NCBI RefSeq assembly: GCF_007753095.1
Contig: NZ_CP036348.1
Span: 3,658,001-3,722,000, forward strand
Direction: 5' to 3'
DNA from: Rosistilla carotiformis
GTDB lineage: Bacteria; Planctomycetota; Planctomycetia; Pirellulales; Pirellulaceae
Length of the DNA: 64,000 nucleotides
Positions 1 to 7,975 of the stretch are shown here, piece by piece (the first letter of the stretch is position 1; each line of letters begins with the position of its first letter). Under the pieces are notes generated by a model that saw only the letters and a list, made by a program, of their open reading frames with translations, was not told the origin of the DNA and made no database searches. Both the position numbers and the translations under genes were made by a program.

Positions 1-218
1 TTGGACTTTCTTGGTCGGTTATCTTTCGGTTCATCAGGTTCCTGCACCTGTTTCAACAACGCATCCAGTTCTTCCTTCTTGAACAGCCGATACGAGTTCA
101 CCGGATTTCGGTGAGCCTCGATTTTGCCTGCTCGTTCCCAGTTGCGAAGAGTGTTTGGACTGATGCCCAAATACTCAGCCGCCTCTGAAACTCGCAGATA
201 GTCGCTTAATTTGGTCAC
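1..218 (-). CDS. MerR/excisionase-type helix-turn-helix protein, 3' end cut by the window
   Basis: Reading the minus strand from a GTG at 218 gives a small DNA-binding protein. Its N-terminus is an HTH_17/MerR-like fold with the characteristic string YLGISPNTLRNWERAGKI, followed by a wing (NPVNSYRLFKKEEL) and a short acidic tail that runs off the window. The GTG start is chosen because a strong GGAGGG ribosome site lies about 9 nt upstream and the HTH begins within a few residues. Proteins of this shape are excisionases or repressors on mobile elements, or BldC-like regulators. Two perfect palindromes sit directly upstream, so autoregulation is plausible. The fold is clear; the specific role is inference. 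Confidence 0.8.
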   Translation of the reverse strand, partial: MTKLSDYLRVSEAAEYLGISPNTLRNWERAGKIEAHRNPVNSYRLFKKEELDALLKQVQEPDEPKDNRPRKS

Positions 219-230
219 TTGACGTTCCCT

Positions 231-266
231 CCGACATGTCGGAACATGGTTAATCATGATTAAACC
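231..266. promoter_or_regulatory. Two adjacent perfect palindromes upstream of the HTH gene
   Basis: CCGACATGTCGG (231-242) is a perfect 12-bp palindrome and TTAATCATGATTAA (250-263) a perfect 14-bp palindrome. They are separated by 7 bp and lie just upstream of the minus-strand HTH gene, the first being next to its ribosome site. The arrangement suits binding of a dimeric repressor, most simply the neighbouring HTH protein. This is an inference from position and symmetry. Confidence 0.5.
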
Positions 267-329
267 TTACCAAACTTGTCCTCCGCTGAGAATCATGCGG
301 GGGACAAAATTTTACGGGACGAATGACGC

Positions 330-500
330 CAAGATGACGTGATCCCGTTTGCCGACTCTGAAGAACTTGTGATCGACAGTGGCTTGCCAACGGAAACGCT
401 GATCGAAGACGGGGATGATCACCGCTTGGCCGATCCAGAGCCACATAAGGCGATGTTGGAAACGTGTGTACGATTGGCAATAGAGAAGGAAACGAAATGA
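330..500 (+). pseudogene. 3' remnant of an RBBP9/YdeN-like alpha/beta-hydrolase
   Basis: This open frame matches the C-terminal third of the hydrolase domain of the gene at 3865-5190. Both read DDVIPFADSEEL, then a stretch ending in DDHRLA(A/D)PEP and KAMLE. The matching DNA begins abruptly near 330 (CCAAGATGACGTGATCCCG is shared with the copy near 4172), so the front of the gene is missing. The frame ends in a TGA that overlaps the ATG of the nuclease gene by ATGA. An intact hydrolase was therefore once translationally coupled to the nuclease. It carries the catalytic Asp and His region but no nucleophile Ser, so it cannot be active. Confidence 0.75.
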
Positions 501-1126
501 AAACCGTGGCATCAATCTTCTCTGTCCTAATCTTGGCGGCTTTCACACTTGCCTCACCGCCACGGGTTCTTGAAGAACTCACCGGGAAAGTTATAGGCGT
601 CACCGATGGCGACACCATCGCCGTCTTGGTTAACCGAGAACCAGTCAAAGTGCGGCTCGAAGGAATCGATGCTCCTGAGTCCAAGCAAAGTTTTGGAACG
701 AGGTCGAAGCAAGCACTTTCCAAAATGGTCTTCGGCAAAAATGTGGTTGTCAAAAAGACCGGTGAAGACCGCTACGGTCGAACTCTTGGCGTCATCATGG
801 TTGGCAGCGTCGACATCAACGCCAAGATGATCGAAGATGGTTGGGCATGGCATTACAAAAATTACAATGACGAAGAACGGCTGGCGAAGCTAGAAGACGA
901 AGCAAGGGAAGCCAAACGAGGGCTTTGGGCTGATCCAAATCCGCTGGCACCGTGGGAATACAGAACACGCCAGCGAACATCTAATGATCCACCTGCAACG
1001 ATGTTCTGGTTGAACTCGTCATCGAACACGAGACATAACCAGAACTGCGAATATTTTAAGAACACGAAACGGGGGCGAGTGTGTGCTCCCAATGATGGAA
1101 AGCCCTGTGGCATTTGTGGTGGCTAA
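497..1126 (+). CDS. Secreted thermonuclease-family (SNase) protein
   Basis: A 209-aa staphylococcal-nuclease-like protein. Residues 1-20 form a signal peptide (short basic start, then IFSVLILAAFTLA). The SNase fold follows with GVTDGDTI, the VRLEGIDAPE strand that supplies a catalytic Arg and the metal-binding Asp, DRYGRTLG with the second Arg, and the closing RGLW...PWEYR. The C-terminal 40 residues add a Cys/His-rich tail (HNQNCEYF, VCAPNDGKPCGICGG) seen in many environmental SNase proteins, perhaps metal-binding. ATG 497 is preferred over an upstream 464 start because it gives a clean signal peptide and has AGAAGGA upstream. It would cleave DNA or RNA outside the cytoplasm. It heads the accessory cluster. 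Confidence 0.88.
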   Translation: MKTVASIFSVLILAAFTLASPPRVLEELTGKVIGVTDGDTIAVLVNREPVKVRLEGIDAPESKQSFGTRSKQALSKMVFGKNVVVKKTGEDRYGRTLGVIMVGSVDINAKMIEDGWAWHYKNYNDEERLAKLEDEAREAKRGLWADPNPLAPWEYRTRQRTSNDPPATMFWLNSSSNTRHNQNCEYFKNTKRGRVCAPNDGKPCGICGG

Positions 1127-1167
1127 AGACCACGCAACATTCAGATTCATTCAGTGAAAATCAAAGC

Positions 1168-2811
1168 ATGTTGAAATCTATCGAACTCGAAAACTTCAAG
1201 GCGTTCGGCCAGCGGACAACGATCCCGCTTGCACCGATCACGCTGATCTTTGGCCAGAACAGTTCTGGAAAGAGCAGCATTCTCCAGTCGCTCAATCTTC
1301 TCAAGCAATCAAGAGAGAGTCGGGATGCTGACGCATTGTTACTGCCAAGAGCGGAAAGTGGACTGACCGATTTAGGCAGCTTCCATGAGATGCTGTTTGA
1401 TCATGACGAAGAAAGACAGTTACGGATACGGATAGAAACAATTCCCGACAGGAGAAGACTCAGTGGGATGATGGGGCGGTACAGTCGAGATTTTGATTCG
1501 GTGGGACTTGAACTGATGTTCTCCCGGAAATCAGCAAAAGACGAAATCAGCTTGGACGAGTTACATCTATGCAATGGTGGTGAACAGCAGCCAATAGCGA
1601 CATATCAAAAAGTTGACTTGCCTCGTGAGATGCGACGGCTTGCGTATGGGCCTGCCCGTTTGAATAGACATCGTAATCAGGCAAATCTGCGAGCGGTCAA
1701 GTGCGTCTCCTCAAATGCCGATTCCTCGTATTGGGCGTCGGCATTCAATCGCATTACGCAAGAGAAAGAGCGTCTGATTCGTTATCTTAAAGAACTTCTT
1801 GACTCTGGGTCGTTGGACCAGCCAAAGTCCAAAAACATCGACGAGTATGAAGAAGAGCAGGTTGAAGTAGAGCGGTCAGGAAGTCCTGCAAGCCAGAAGA
1901 TTAAGGAGTTTGTTGCGTACCTCACTGATGAATTAACACCTGACTCATATCGTCTACGGATGGCGGAACAACAGCTTGGCCAATACGTCGCACTTGATGG
2001 ATTCATTCCTATTGGAGCGCAGTTTCCAGAAAGTCATTTTAACCTGAATGGAATCCTACTTGAGGGCCAAAGAGAGTCCCGTATTGGTCAGGATTGTATG
2101 GTTGATCTTGGGAACGCAACAATATTTGCAGGTCGCCAGATTGACCAGACATTGGCAAATCTTTTTCCTCTTGGTCCTTTCCGCAAGTCTCCGTCACGCT
2201 GGTACGTTTTTTCAGGAACAACGCCGCAGGATGTCGGATTCGAAGGACAGTCCCTTCCCGATTTGATCTTCCGCAAAGACGACGTTCGTGACGAAGCCAA
2301 TGAGTGGCTGAAACGTCTTGATATCGGTTACGAACTGAGAGCCCGTTCTCTTGGAAATCCGGGTTCGGACTTGTTTGAATTGCGATTACTGGATACCCGT
2401 CGCAAGAACGGTGTTGAAGTTGGCCTTTCTGATGTGGGTTTCGGAATCAGCCAAATCCTGCCATTGATTGTTCAAAGCCTTGCTGCCAGTGATCAAATCA
2501 TTTCGATTGAACAGCCAGAGGTACACATTCATCCAAGGCTACAGGCCGACCTTGGCGATCTCCTAATCGAAGCAACTAAGGAACCACGCCGCAATCAGTT
2601 TCTCATCGAAACTCACAGCGAACATTTAGCTCTTCGGCTTCAAAGGCGAGTTCGGGAGAAGCAGATCGCTCCCGAAGACATCTCTATTCTTTACGTCAGT
2701 CGAGGCGAAAATGGTTCTACGGTAACGCAGCTGCGGCTCGATGAAGACGGTGACTTCATGGACGATTTCCCCGGTGGCTTTTTTCCTGAACGTCTTCGAG
2801 AGTTGAGGTAA
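1168..2811 (+). CDS. AAA/SMC-like ATPase of the DUF3696 type
   Basis: A 547-aa ABC/OLD-like ATPase. Walker A GQNSSGKS lies at residues about 29-36 after the typical opening IELENFKAFGQ. A signature-like segment (LSDVGFGISQILPLI, about 420) and Walker B with D-loop partner (IISIEQPEVHIHP, about 446) follow, then a switch His in IETHSEHLALRLQ. The tail DEDGDFMDDFPGGFF matches the DUF3696 C-terminus. The middle region (150-320) is charged and resembles the coiled insertion of these ATPases. Start 1168 is taken because the family motif begins at once; 1114 would add an unrelated extension inside the nuclease gene. Such ATPases usually pair with a nuclease or effector in phage defence. Here the partner begins 8 bp downstream. 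Confidence 0.85.
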   Translation: MLKSIELENFKAFGQRTTIPLAPITLIFGQNSSGKSSILQSLNLLKQSRESRDADALLLPRAESGLTDLGSFHEMLFDHDEERQLRIRIETIPDRRRLSGMMGRYSRDFDSVGLELMFSRKSAKDEISLDELHLCNGGEQQPIATYQKVDLPREMRRLAYGPARLNRHRNQANLRAVKCVSSNADSSYWASAFNRITQEKERLIRYLKELLDSGSLDQPKSKNIDEYEEEQVEVERSGSPASQKIKEFVAYLTDELTPDSYRLRMAEQQLGQYVALDGFIPIGAQFPESHFNLNGILLEGQRESRIGQDCMVDLGNATIFAGRQIDQTLANLFPLGPFRKSPSRWYVFSGTTPQDVGFEGQSLPDLIFRKDDVRDEANEWLKRLDIGYELRARSLGNPGSDLFELRLLDTRRKNGVEVGLSDVGFGISQILPLIVQSLAASDQIISIEQPEVHIHPRLQADLGDLLIEATKEPRRNQFLIETHSEHLALRLQRRVREKQIAPEDISILYVSRGENGSTVTQLRLDEDGDFMDDFPGGFFPERLRELR

Positions 2812-2819
2812 AGCCAGTT

Positions 2820-3806
2820 ATGTTGATATCGAACGTGCTGAGTCCCGAGATGTTTGATTCAGAACATTTTAGCGATTCTGCTTACCACCTTAATGTTGAA
2901 ATTCTCCTTATGGGAATTGCGACCAATGGCATTGTGCTCGTTGATGCAGACAAGAAATTGTACGACCAGCTATGCGACAAGGTTGAGGCTCTTGCTGGAA
3001 CTGGGAAGGGTAAAAAGACGCACATTCTGTTCGAAGAATTATTGAAGCAGAAAAGAGAGCGTAAAATTGTGCGGTTTGTGACATGCCGTCCCAAGTTTGA
3101 AAACGGTAGGTCAGAAGAGGAAATGGTCGCAACTCTTGCGATCAAGTGTCGCTCGGATACGTTGATTGTCTCATCGCCGGAAGAAGCTGCGAAATTTGCA
3201 ATGATGGCACGGGGAAGCTCGGTGGTGCCAACCAGTGAGTACATTCAAAGTGATGCTGAAGCACGACGCAGGCATTTTTCTGAAGCGCATCTGCCCCCAC
3301 TAGATACTCTTCGACCTGAAGTGTTTGACAAAACTATCGTTCAGGCAACGAAGTTTTCCAAGCAGCTTCGTTTCTACGACGCAATGATCGGCAAGGGGAC
3401 TGGGACCAGCCGCTTCCGAGACGGAATCCGTCGCATTCTGAAATTATGGAGAGATGGGTCGCACTTCGGCAGAGAAAATCTTAGTGCCGAGATCTACACC
3501 GTCGTTGATAAATCGCACTATCGAAAAAAGAAGCCAAGCGAGTCGTATTACATCGTAAAAAAGGAACTGGTCCAACGCCTGCAAGACGAATTAGGCATCC
3601 CGATAAATTTTTTCTTTAAAGAGGATGATTCCAGAATTAGCCATTGCAGAATGCTGCAAACGGAATCCATCTGCATTAACTTTGACCAAGGCTTCGATAT
3701 TTTCAAGCCAGATGGATCGTTCAGACGAATGGTCGTCAACTTGTATCCGGCTGGCGAAGTTCATCTGAGCGAATATCGCAATCTGCCCGACTTTAGCTTG
3801 ACCTGA
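2820..3806 (+). CDS. Putative effector partner of the ATPase, PLD/MIT-C-like C-terminus
   Basis: A 328-aa protein I do not recognise as a named family. The N-terminal half (1-140) has alternating hydrophobic strands and acidic residues (GIVLVDADKKLYDQL, DTLIVSSPEEA) and might be a PIN- or Toprim-like nuclease fold. The C-terminal half starts at KFSKQLRFYDAMIG and contains SHCRMLQTESICINFDQGFD. That is the H-x-R-x-(4)-T pattern of the phospholipase-D-like domain (MIT C-terminal type) fused to many defence ATPase partners. It lies 8 bp after the ATPase stop, so the two are almost certainly co-translated. Reading it as a nucleic-acid-targeting effector is inference. Confidence 0.65.
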   Translation: MLISNVLSPEMFDSEHFSDSAYHLNVEILLMGIATNGIVLVDADKKLYDQLCDKVEALAGTGKGKKTHILFEELLKQKRERKIVRFVTCRPKFENGRSEEEMVATLAIKCRSDTLIVSSPEEAAKFAMMARGSSVVPTSEYIQSDAEARRRHFSEAHLPPLDTLRPEVFDKTIVQATKFSKQLRFYDAMIGKGTGTSRFRDGIRRILKLWRDGSHFGRENLSAEIYTVVDKSHYRKKKPSESYYIVKKELVQRLQDELGIPINFFFKEDDSRISHCRMLQTESICINFDQGFDIFKPDGSFRRMVVNLYPAGEVHLSEYRNLPDFSLT

Positions 3807-3864
3807 ACAGTCATTGCTTGTTCGTTTCTGTTTGCGAGTACACCTCGATATAGATCAGCTTCCA

Positions 3865-5190
3865 ATGAAAATCCTTTTTCTTCACGGCTGGCACAGTGTC
3901 GTCGGCGGCGTCAAACCGTCATACCTGAAAAACGCTGGGCACGAAGTCAACAACCCTGCACTGGACAATGACGACTTCGATCTTGCCGTCCGCACTGCAC
4001 AAGCCGAATTTGACCAGCATCAGCCAGATGTGATCGTTGGCTCTTCCCGTGGTGGTGCAGTCGCCATGAATATCGATTCAAAAAACACACCGCTCGTTTT
4101 GCTTTGCCCAGCATGGAAGAACTGGGGTACGGCAACAACGCTCAAGCCAAACTCGGTTATCCTGCATTCACCCCAAGATGACGTGATCCCGTTTGCCGAT
4201 TCTGAGGAACTTATCGCCAACAGTGGCTTGCCAAAGGACACGCTCATTGAAGTCGGTGATGATCACCGCTTGGCTGCTCCAGAGCCACTGAAGGCGATGC
4301 TGGAAGCGTGTGAGCGATTGGCGACTTTCAAAGTGACGAATCCTGCATCGCTTGCCGAGTTCATAGACGGCTTCAAGTCATACATGAGGAATCGAGTCTG
4401 CGGGATCGTTTTCGCTGAGTCTAATGGAGACAAGAGACCGAACTTCGAGATTGGGTCTGGCTTTGTAATCAAATCACAGGGGCTCTTTGTGCTTGTCACT
4501 GCTGGCCATGTGATGCAAAGAATCGACGAGCTTCAACAGAAAGATCGTCTTATCGGTGTAAGCATTGTAGTTCCATCAGGCCCCAAAAGCGTTGCGGAAC
4601 TCTCGCTGTTCGAATCCGATCTTGCACTAGCGAAGTACAGCACATCATTAGATTGTGACGTTGGTTTCATGTGCATTGCACCTGATCTTGTAAACGAACT
4701 ACATACTGCGGGATTGAGCCTTGTAAATCGAGACTGTCTTGGGCCTCCGAATGCCAAACGGGCCAAGCGGATTCTGGTTGGATATGGTGCAGATGGTGCA
4801 AGGGTACATGATGAAGAAGTCTTCGTGACGATTGAAAACAACCGCCTCCGTCCAAGATACAGAACATCACTGGGGGCATTGCCATTTAAGTTGGCGGGAC
4901 TGATTGATTCAACCACTGAAGATGGCGTCAATTTTCATGCTAGGCCAGAAGCAGAGGATACAGAGACACTAGCAGGAATGAGTGGAGGCGTTGTCGTTGA
5001 TTTATTTACCAACAGGGCGATCCGTGACTACGCCTTTGTCGGTGTGCAGAGCACACAACACACTATCATCAAGCAGGGGCGGGAAGTTGTCACAAAGGTC
5101 AAGTTTACATCCGCTAAAGTCGTGTTGGAAATGGCCGATGGATTTGCGACTGAATTCTTGGAAACTCTGCGGCAAAGCCAACCCGAGTGA
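3865..5190 (+). CDS. Fusion of RBBP9/YdeN-like alpha/beta-hydrolase and trypsin-like serine protease
   Basis: A 441-aa two-domain protein. Residues 1-155 are a small serine hydrolase: ILFLHGWHS opening, nucleophile elbow GSSRGGA (about 58-64), acid in DDVIPFADSEEL (about 105) and His in DDHRL (about 132). Residues 165-435 look like a trypsin-2 fold: IGSGFVI, the catalytic His in VTAGHVM (about 213), a candidate Asp in DCDVGF (about 264) and the Ser motif AGMSGGVV (about 370). No signal peptide is seen, so both activities would be cytoplasmic. ATG 3865 is chosen because the hydrolase fold begins there. Trypsin-like domains are frequent effectors or sensors in bacterial immunity. A second, truncated copy of its hydrolase domain lies at 330-500. 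Confidence 0.78.
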   Translation: MKILFLHGWHSVVGGVKPSYLKNAGHEVNNPALDNDDFDLAVRTAQAEFDQHQPDVIVGSSRGGAVAMNIDSKNTPLVLLCPAWKNWGTATTLKPNSVILHSPQDDVIPFADSEELIANSGLPKDTLIEVGDDHRLAAPEPLKAMLEACERLATFKVTNPASLAEFIDGFKSYMRNRVCGIVFAESNGDKRPNFEIGSGFVIKSQGLFVLVTAGHVMQRIDELQQKDRLIGVSIVVPSGPKSVAELSLFESDLALAKYSTSLDCDVGFMCIAPDLVNELHTAGLSLVNRDCLGPPNAKRAKRILVGYGADGARVHDEEVFVTIENNRLRPRYRTSLGALPFKLAGLIDSTTEDGVNFHARPEAEDTETLAGMSGGVVVDLFTNRAIRDYAFVGVQSTQHTIIKQGREVVTKVKFTSAKVVLEMADGFATEFLETLRQSQPE

Positions 5191-5207
5191 ATGCAAAAGA
5201 GCAAACG

Positions 5208-5942
5208 ATGACATGTCCATGGAGCCAAATTGCTGAGAAGTTCGCAACAGGCGACAGGCAATCAGCGGTTCAACAAGCGAGGCAACTACTGAAGAACGCA
5301 GTCGACTCAGATTGGCGTTGGCTGATTGATGGTTTGAGGGAGGAAGAAACGAAATGGTTCGTCACAGCCGTATTTCAGCGATACCCGGTTCCAAAACGAT
5401 TATTAAATCCATTCCTCGATGCCGCAATTAGGGAAACAAATGCCAGTAAAAATCGTCAGTTCGTTCAACCGTGTGTTGACTCCTTTGGCCATCGTCGAGT
5501 TAACGAGTATCTGCTCGATGTCGTTGAAGGTAACTGCGACGTGTCCATAGCTGGTGCCGTTGCTGCCTTATACTGGGCAAACATGCAGATCGTATTTTCG
5601 GGAAACGTCCCAGCCTACACACTGGAACATGCAACGCCCGAGTCCAGAAAGGCGTATCAGGCTCTCAACGACGTATGGGAACGGAAGAGATGCTGTTACC
5701 TCAGAATCTTCGTTTCCAATCAAGACCTGAATGTTCGGCGACAAATCATCCCTTCCCTCAAGCTGGATGAGAATGCTTATCCTGACGAGTTGAAGCCATT
5801 GGTGAATCAGGCTATTGCCATCGCCAGAAGCCACCACGACGAATACATCCGGCATCGGATTGAAGTCCAGCTTGGAAATGATCAGTTGCTTCGGCCAATC
5901 CCGGAGAGACTAAACGAACCCCGGATCAATCCCGATGATTGA
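5208..5942 (+). CDS. Unknown alpha-helical protein in the accessory operon
   Basis: A 244-aa protein, rich in helices, with no family I can name. Patterns such as WRWLIDGLREEETKWF, LLNPFLDAAIRE and RVNEYLLDVVEG suggest alpha-solenoid or HEAT-like packing, so a scaffold or immunity-type role is possible. There is no signal peptide or membrane segment. ATG 5208 is preferred (AAAAGAG upstream, start MTCPWSQIAEKF); a GTG at 5187 that overlaps the preceding stop is an alternative. Its 3' end overlaps the next start by 8 bp (ATG 5935, TGA 5940-5942), so it is co-translated with the beta-propeller gene. Confidence 0.7.
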   Translation: MTCPWSQIAEKFATGDRQSAVQQARQLLKNAVDSDWRWLIDGLREEETKWFVTAVFQRYPVPKRLLNPFLDAAIRETNASKNRQFVQPCVDSFGHRRVNEYLLDVVEGNCDVSIAGAVAALYWANMQIVFSGNVPAYTLEHATPESRKAYQALNDVWERKRCCYLRIFVSNQDLNVRRQIIPSLKLDENAYPDELKPLVNQAIAIARSHHDEYIRHRIEVQLGNDQLLRPIPERLNEPRINPDD

Positions 5943-6924
5943 ATCCATTCCATTGTGGACGTTCAACACCAAGAAGCCACTCACGAAGTGGTACGGCCAC
6001 GTTCATCTCCTGCCGGATAAAGTTGTTGGCCAATGGTTCTGCGCAGATCGGACGACAGGGAAACGGGATTGGCAGGCCAGATTGTTGCGTCCAAATACCA
6101 TCTGTGGTTTTGATTCAGGGATCATTGTCGCCAGCGAGATGAGGTCGGATGGGCCATGGACGGCAGACTTTGGCTGTTACGGAATTTCTATGGAAAGCGG
6201 GCGGCTACTTTGGACCTCTCACGGTTCTGGTATTTGGGGCCGTATCGTTCGACTGCTGGATTACGTTCCCGGCTTTACCAACGAGTTGAGGGACACACCG
6301 CACTACGTCAAAGACGGCAAGGTTTACTGCAACAGTGGACGGGTACTCGACGTGACATCGGGAAAGCTGGTTTACAAAATGGACTCCGAAGACGTTCGAT
6401 CTTATGAGAAGCCATTGTCAATCGGGTCGCAGTTTGCTGGCAGCGGTGTGGAACGCCATCATCCAAGGGTGAAAGTGATGGATAATCTCTTTCTTCGACA
6501 CGCACAGGATGCGGAAGGATGGCAGCGAGGGACACTGGAGATCGCCGCCGAGTCCGAATCTGGAAAACCGCTTTGGACATTTTCCATCAACCATCTTGGC
6601 CGCCACATCGGCTCGTACCGACTCGTTCCGCCATTCATCTACATGCTTGTTTCTGATGAGGCTAATTCGAAACCGCATCCAACGAAGGAGCACTATGCGT
6701 TACCGAACCCGACCCGGTGGCACTTTGTGACGCTATCCATCAAAACAGGTGAGGTGGTTCAAGACTTCCCGCTCGATGGCGAAAAACACAGCGAGTGCAG
6801 GATCGATGATGTGGATGGCGATGGGCTGCTAATCGGACGAGCAAATAGAGAGTTGATGTACTATCGACGAACACAACACACCTCGGCTGAAACTCAGCCA
6901 AGCGACAACGCTGATGTTGAATGA
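5935..6924 (+). CDS. Cytoplasmic PQQ-like beta-propeller protein
   Basis: A 329-aa protein with recurring blade-like strands ending in W and G: WYGHVHLLPDKVVGQWFCADR, GCYGISMESGRLLWTSH, VLDVTSGKLVY, LEIAAESESGKPLWTF and VTLSIKTGEVV. The D-x-x-(S/T)-G-(K/E)-x-x-W spacing is typical of PQQ/WD-like propellers, which serve as binding platforms. There is no signal peptide. It overlaps the upstream gene by 8 bp and the downstream truncated paralogue by 11 bp, which marks a tandem duplication. Substrate and partner are unknown; co-transcription with the ATPase cluster suggests it belongs to the same system. Confidence 0.68.
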   Translation: MIESIPLWTFNTKKPLTKWYGHVHLLPDKVVGQWFCADRTTGKRDWQARLLRPNTICGFDSGIIVASEMRSDGPWTADFGCYGISMESGRLLWTSHGSGIWGRIVRLLDYVPGFTNELRDTPHYVKDGKVYCNSGRVLDVTSGKLVYKMDSEDVRSYEKPLSIGSQFAGSGVERHHPRVKVMDNLFLRHAQDAEGWQRGTLEIAAESESGKPLWTFSINHLGRHIGSYRLVPPFIYMLVSDEANSKPHPTKEHYALPNPTRWHFVTLSIKTGEVVQDFPLDGEKHSECRIDDVDGDGLLIGRANRELMYYRRTQHTSAETQPSDNADVE

Positions 6925-7210
6925 GACGCCTATTTGGGAATTCCAAGCGAAACAACCGCTAATCCGGTGGTACGGCCACGTTCGTTTGCTCACGGACAAA
7001 GTGGTCGGCCAGTGGTTCTGTCTGGATCGTCAGGCTGGATTAGTCCATTGGGAACACAATCTCCACCCCGATGAAATCGTCGATATCGTAGACGGTGTGA
7101 TCGTGGCCAATGAGCGTAGGCGACAGCACATAGGCTCTCTGCGATACGGGTGCTACGGGATTTCGTTGGATACGGGCGAAGTGTCTTGGACTTCGCACTC
7201 TTCCGGGCTA
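6914..7210 (+). pseudogene. Truncated tandem copy of the beta-propeller gene
   Basis: The first 98 or so codons align with the gene at 5935: both read (I/L)RWYGHV or KWYGHV, LL(P/T)DKVVGQWFC, then GCYGIS and WTSH(S/G)SG. Similarity stops at about 7210. The frame then runs on to 7579 through unrelated DNA, antisense to a hydrolase scrap and a SUKH gene, so the tail is not a genuine domain. It starts at ATG 6914, overlapping its parent's stop by 11 bp. A tandem duplication followed by a deletion or recombination explains the structure. Confidence 0.75.
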
Positions 7211-7267
7211 GTGGAGAACGGTCTTCCTATTTGTCGCCGTATAAAACCTGTACCAAATTGCGGAGAG

Positions 7268-7429
7268 CTATGGAGCGGTCGAAAGATTCTCCAAGACGCT
7301 TTCCGCCACCTGCTTCGCCAGTGCTTCATTGCCTTGTCCATTGAAATGAACGCCATCGCCAGAAGTCCACTCGGCATGATCCTTGACCAGTTCGAAATGT
7401 TCGTCGGTTGGGATGTGTTGCTCTGTCAT
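7268..7429 (-). pseudogene. C-terminal scrap of an SGNH/GDSL hydrolase
   Basis: Minus-strand reading gives 53 residues containing SGDGVHFNGQGNEALAKQVA. This is the block V motif (D-G-x-H, here DGVHF) and final helix of SGNH hydrolases. The catalytic GDS and GxND blocks are missing and no frame upstream supplies them, so this is a leftover from the recombination that also truncated the beta-propeller copy. A Met at 7429 allows translation of the scrap, but activity is excluded. Confidence 0.6.
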
Positions 7430-7444
7430 GGTTTCAGCAGCGGT

Positions 7445-7975
7445 TTAACAACCGGCGATGGATTCGAAAAATGTGTCTGCAAGCCTAACCTGATCGTCTT
7501 CGTCCCAGCCCAGACTTCCACTGTGCGCCATTACGATAGGGTATTCGCCGTCTACCATCGCTTCTCTCATGTCGAATAGATAAAAGCCTCCACAGCCGTC
7601 GAAAGCGAAGGGTACAGCACCGGGCATGTACTCGGGTATCTGGTAGCCAAGCAGGTATTCCCTGAGTGACTTAATACCGAATATGCCAAATTCACGTTCG
7701 CCCCTGAAAAAGTTGCCTCCGTTTGACCAACGAAGAAACTCAACGAACGCATCTGGAAACTGTCGCCGGGGAATGTACCATTGCGACGGATCGAATGACT
7801 GGTATTTGTCGTGTAATGGGTCGCCAACCGCAAACGGGTTCTGCTGCTGTGAGTTAATCTCGGCAATCTCGCTTTTCGTCAACGGCGCAAGCACGGATAC
7901 TTGTAGGTAGGCAATATCATCCTCAGTTGCCGGAACTTCTTTGGCGACATGCTGAAAGACGTTATCCCAATCCAT
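7445..7975 (-). CDS. SMI1/KNR4 (SUKH) family protein
   Basis: A 176-aa SUKH-fold protein. The diagnostic block is FPDAFVEFLRWSNGGNFFRGEREFGIFGIKSLREY, recognisable by the LRWSNGG and IFGI strings, followed by FAFDGCGGFYLFDMR and a final SLGWDEDDQVRLADTF. SUKH proteins commonly act as immunity proteins against polymorphic toxins, or as anti-toxin-like factors. No toxin partner is visible next to it. Start 7975 (MDWDNVFQHV) has AGAGAG upstream; an upstream Met at 8017 adds an unlikely leader. It is transcribed against the accessory cluster and terminates toward it. Confidence 0.85.
   Translation of the reverse strand: MDWDNVFQHVAKEVPATEDDIAYLQVSVLAPLTKSEIAEINSQQQNPFAVGDPLHDKYQSFDPSQWYIPRRQFPDAFVEFLRWSNGGNFFRGEREFGIFGIKSLREYLLGYQIPEYMPGAVPFAFDGCGGFYLFDMREAMVDGEYPIVMAHSGSLGWDEDDQVRLADTFFESIAGC

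Noticed and set aside
250-753. Minus-strand 167-codon frame
   Set aside because: It is antisense to the hydrolase remnant and the SNase signal peptide, both of which are supported by homology.
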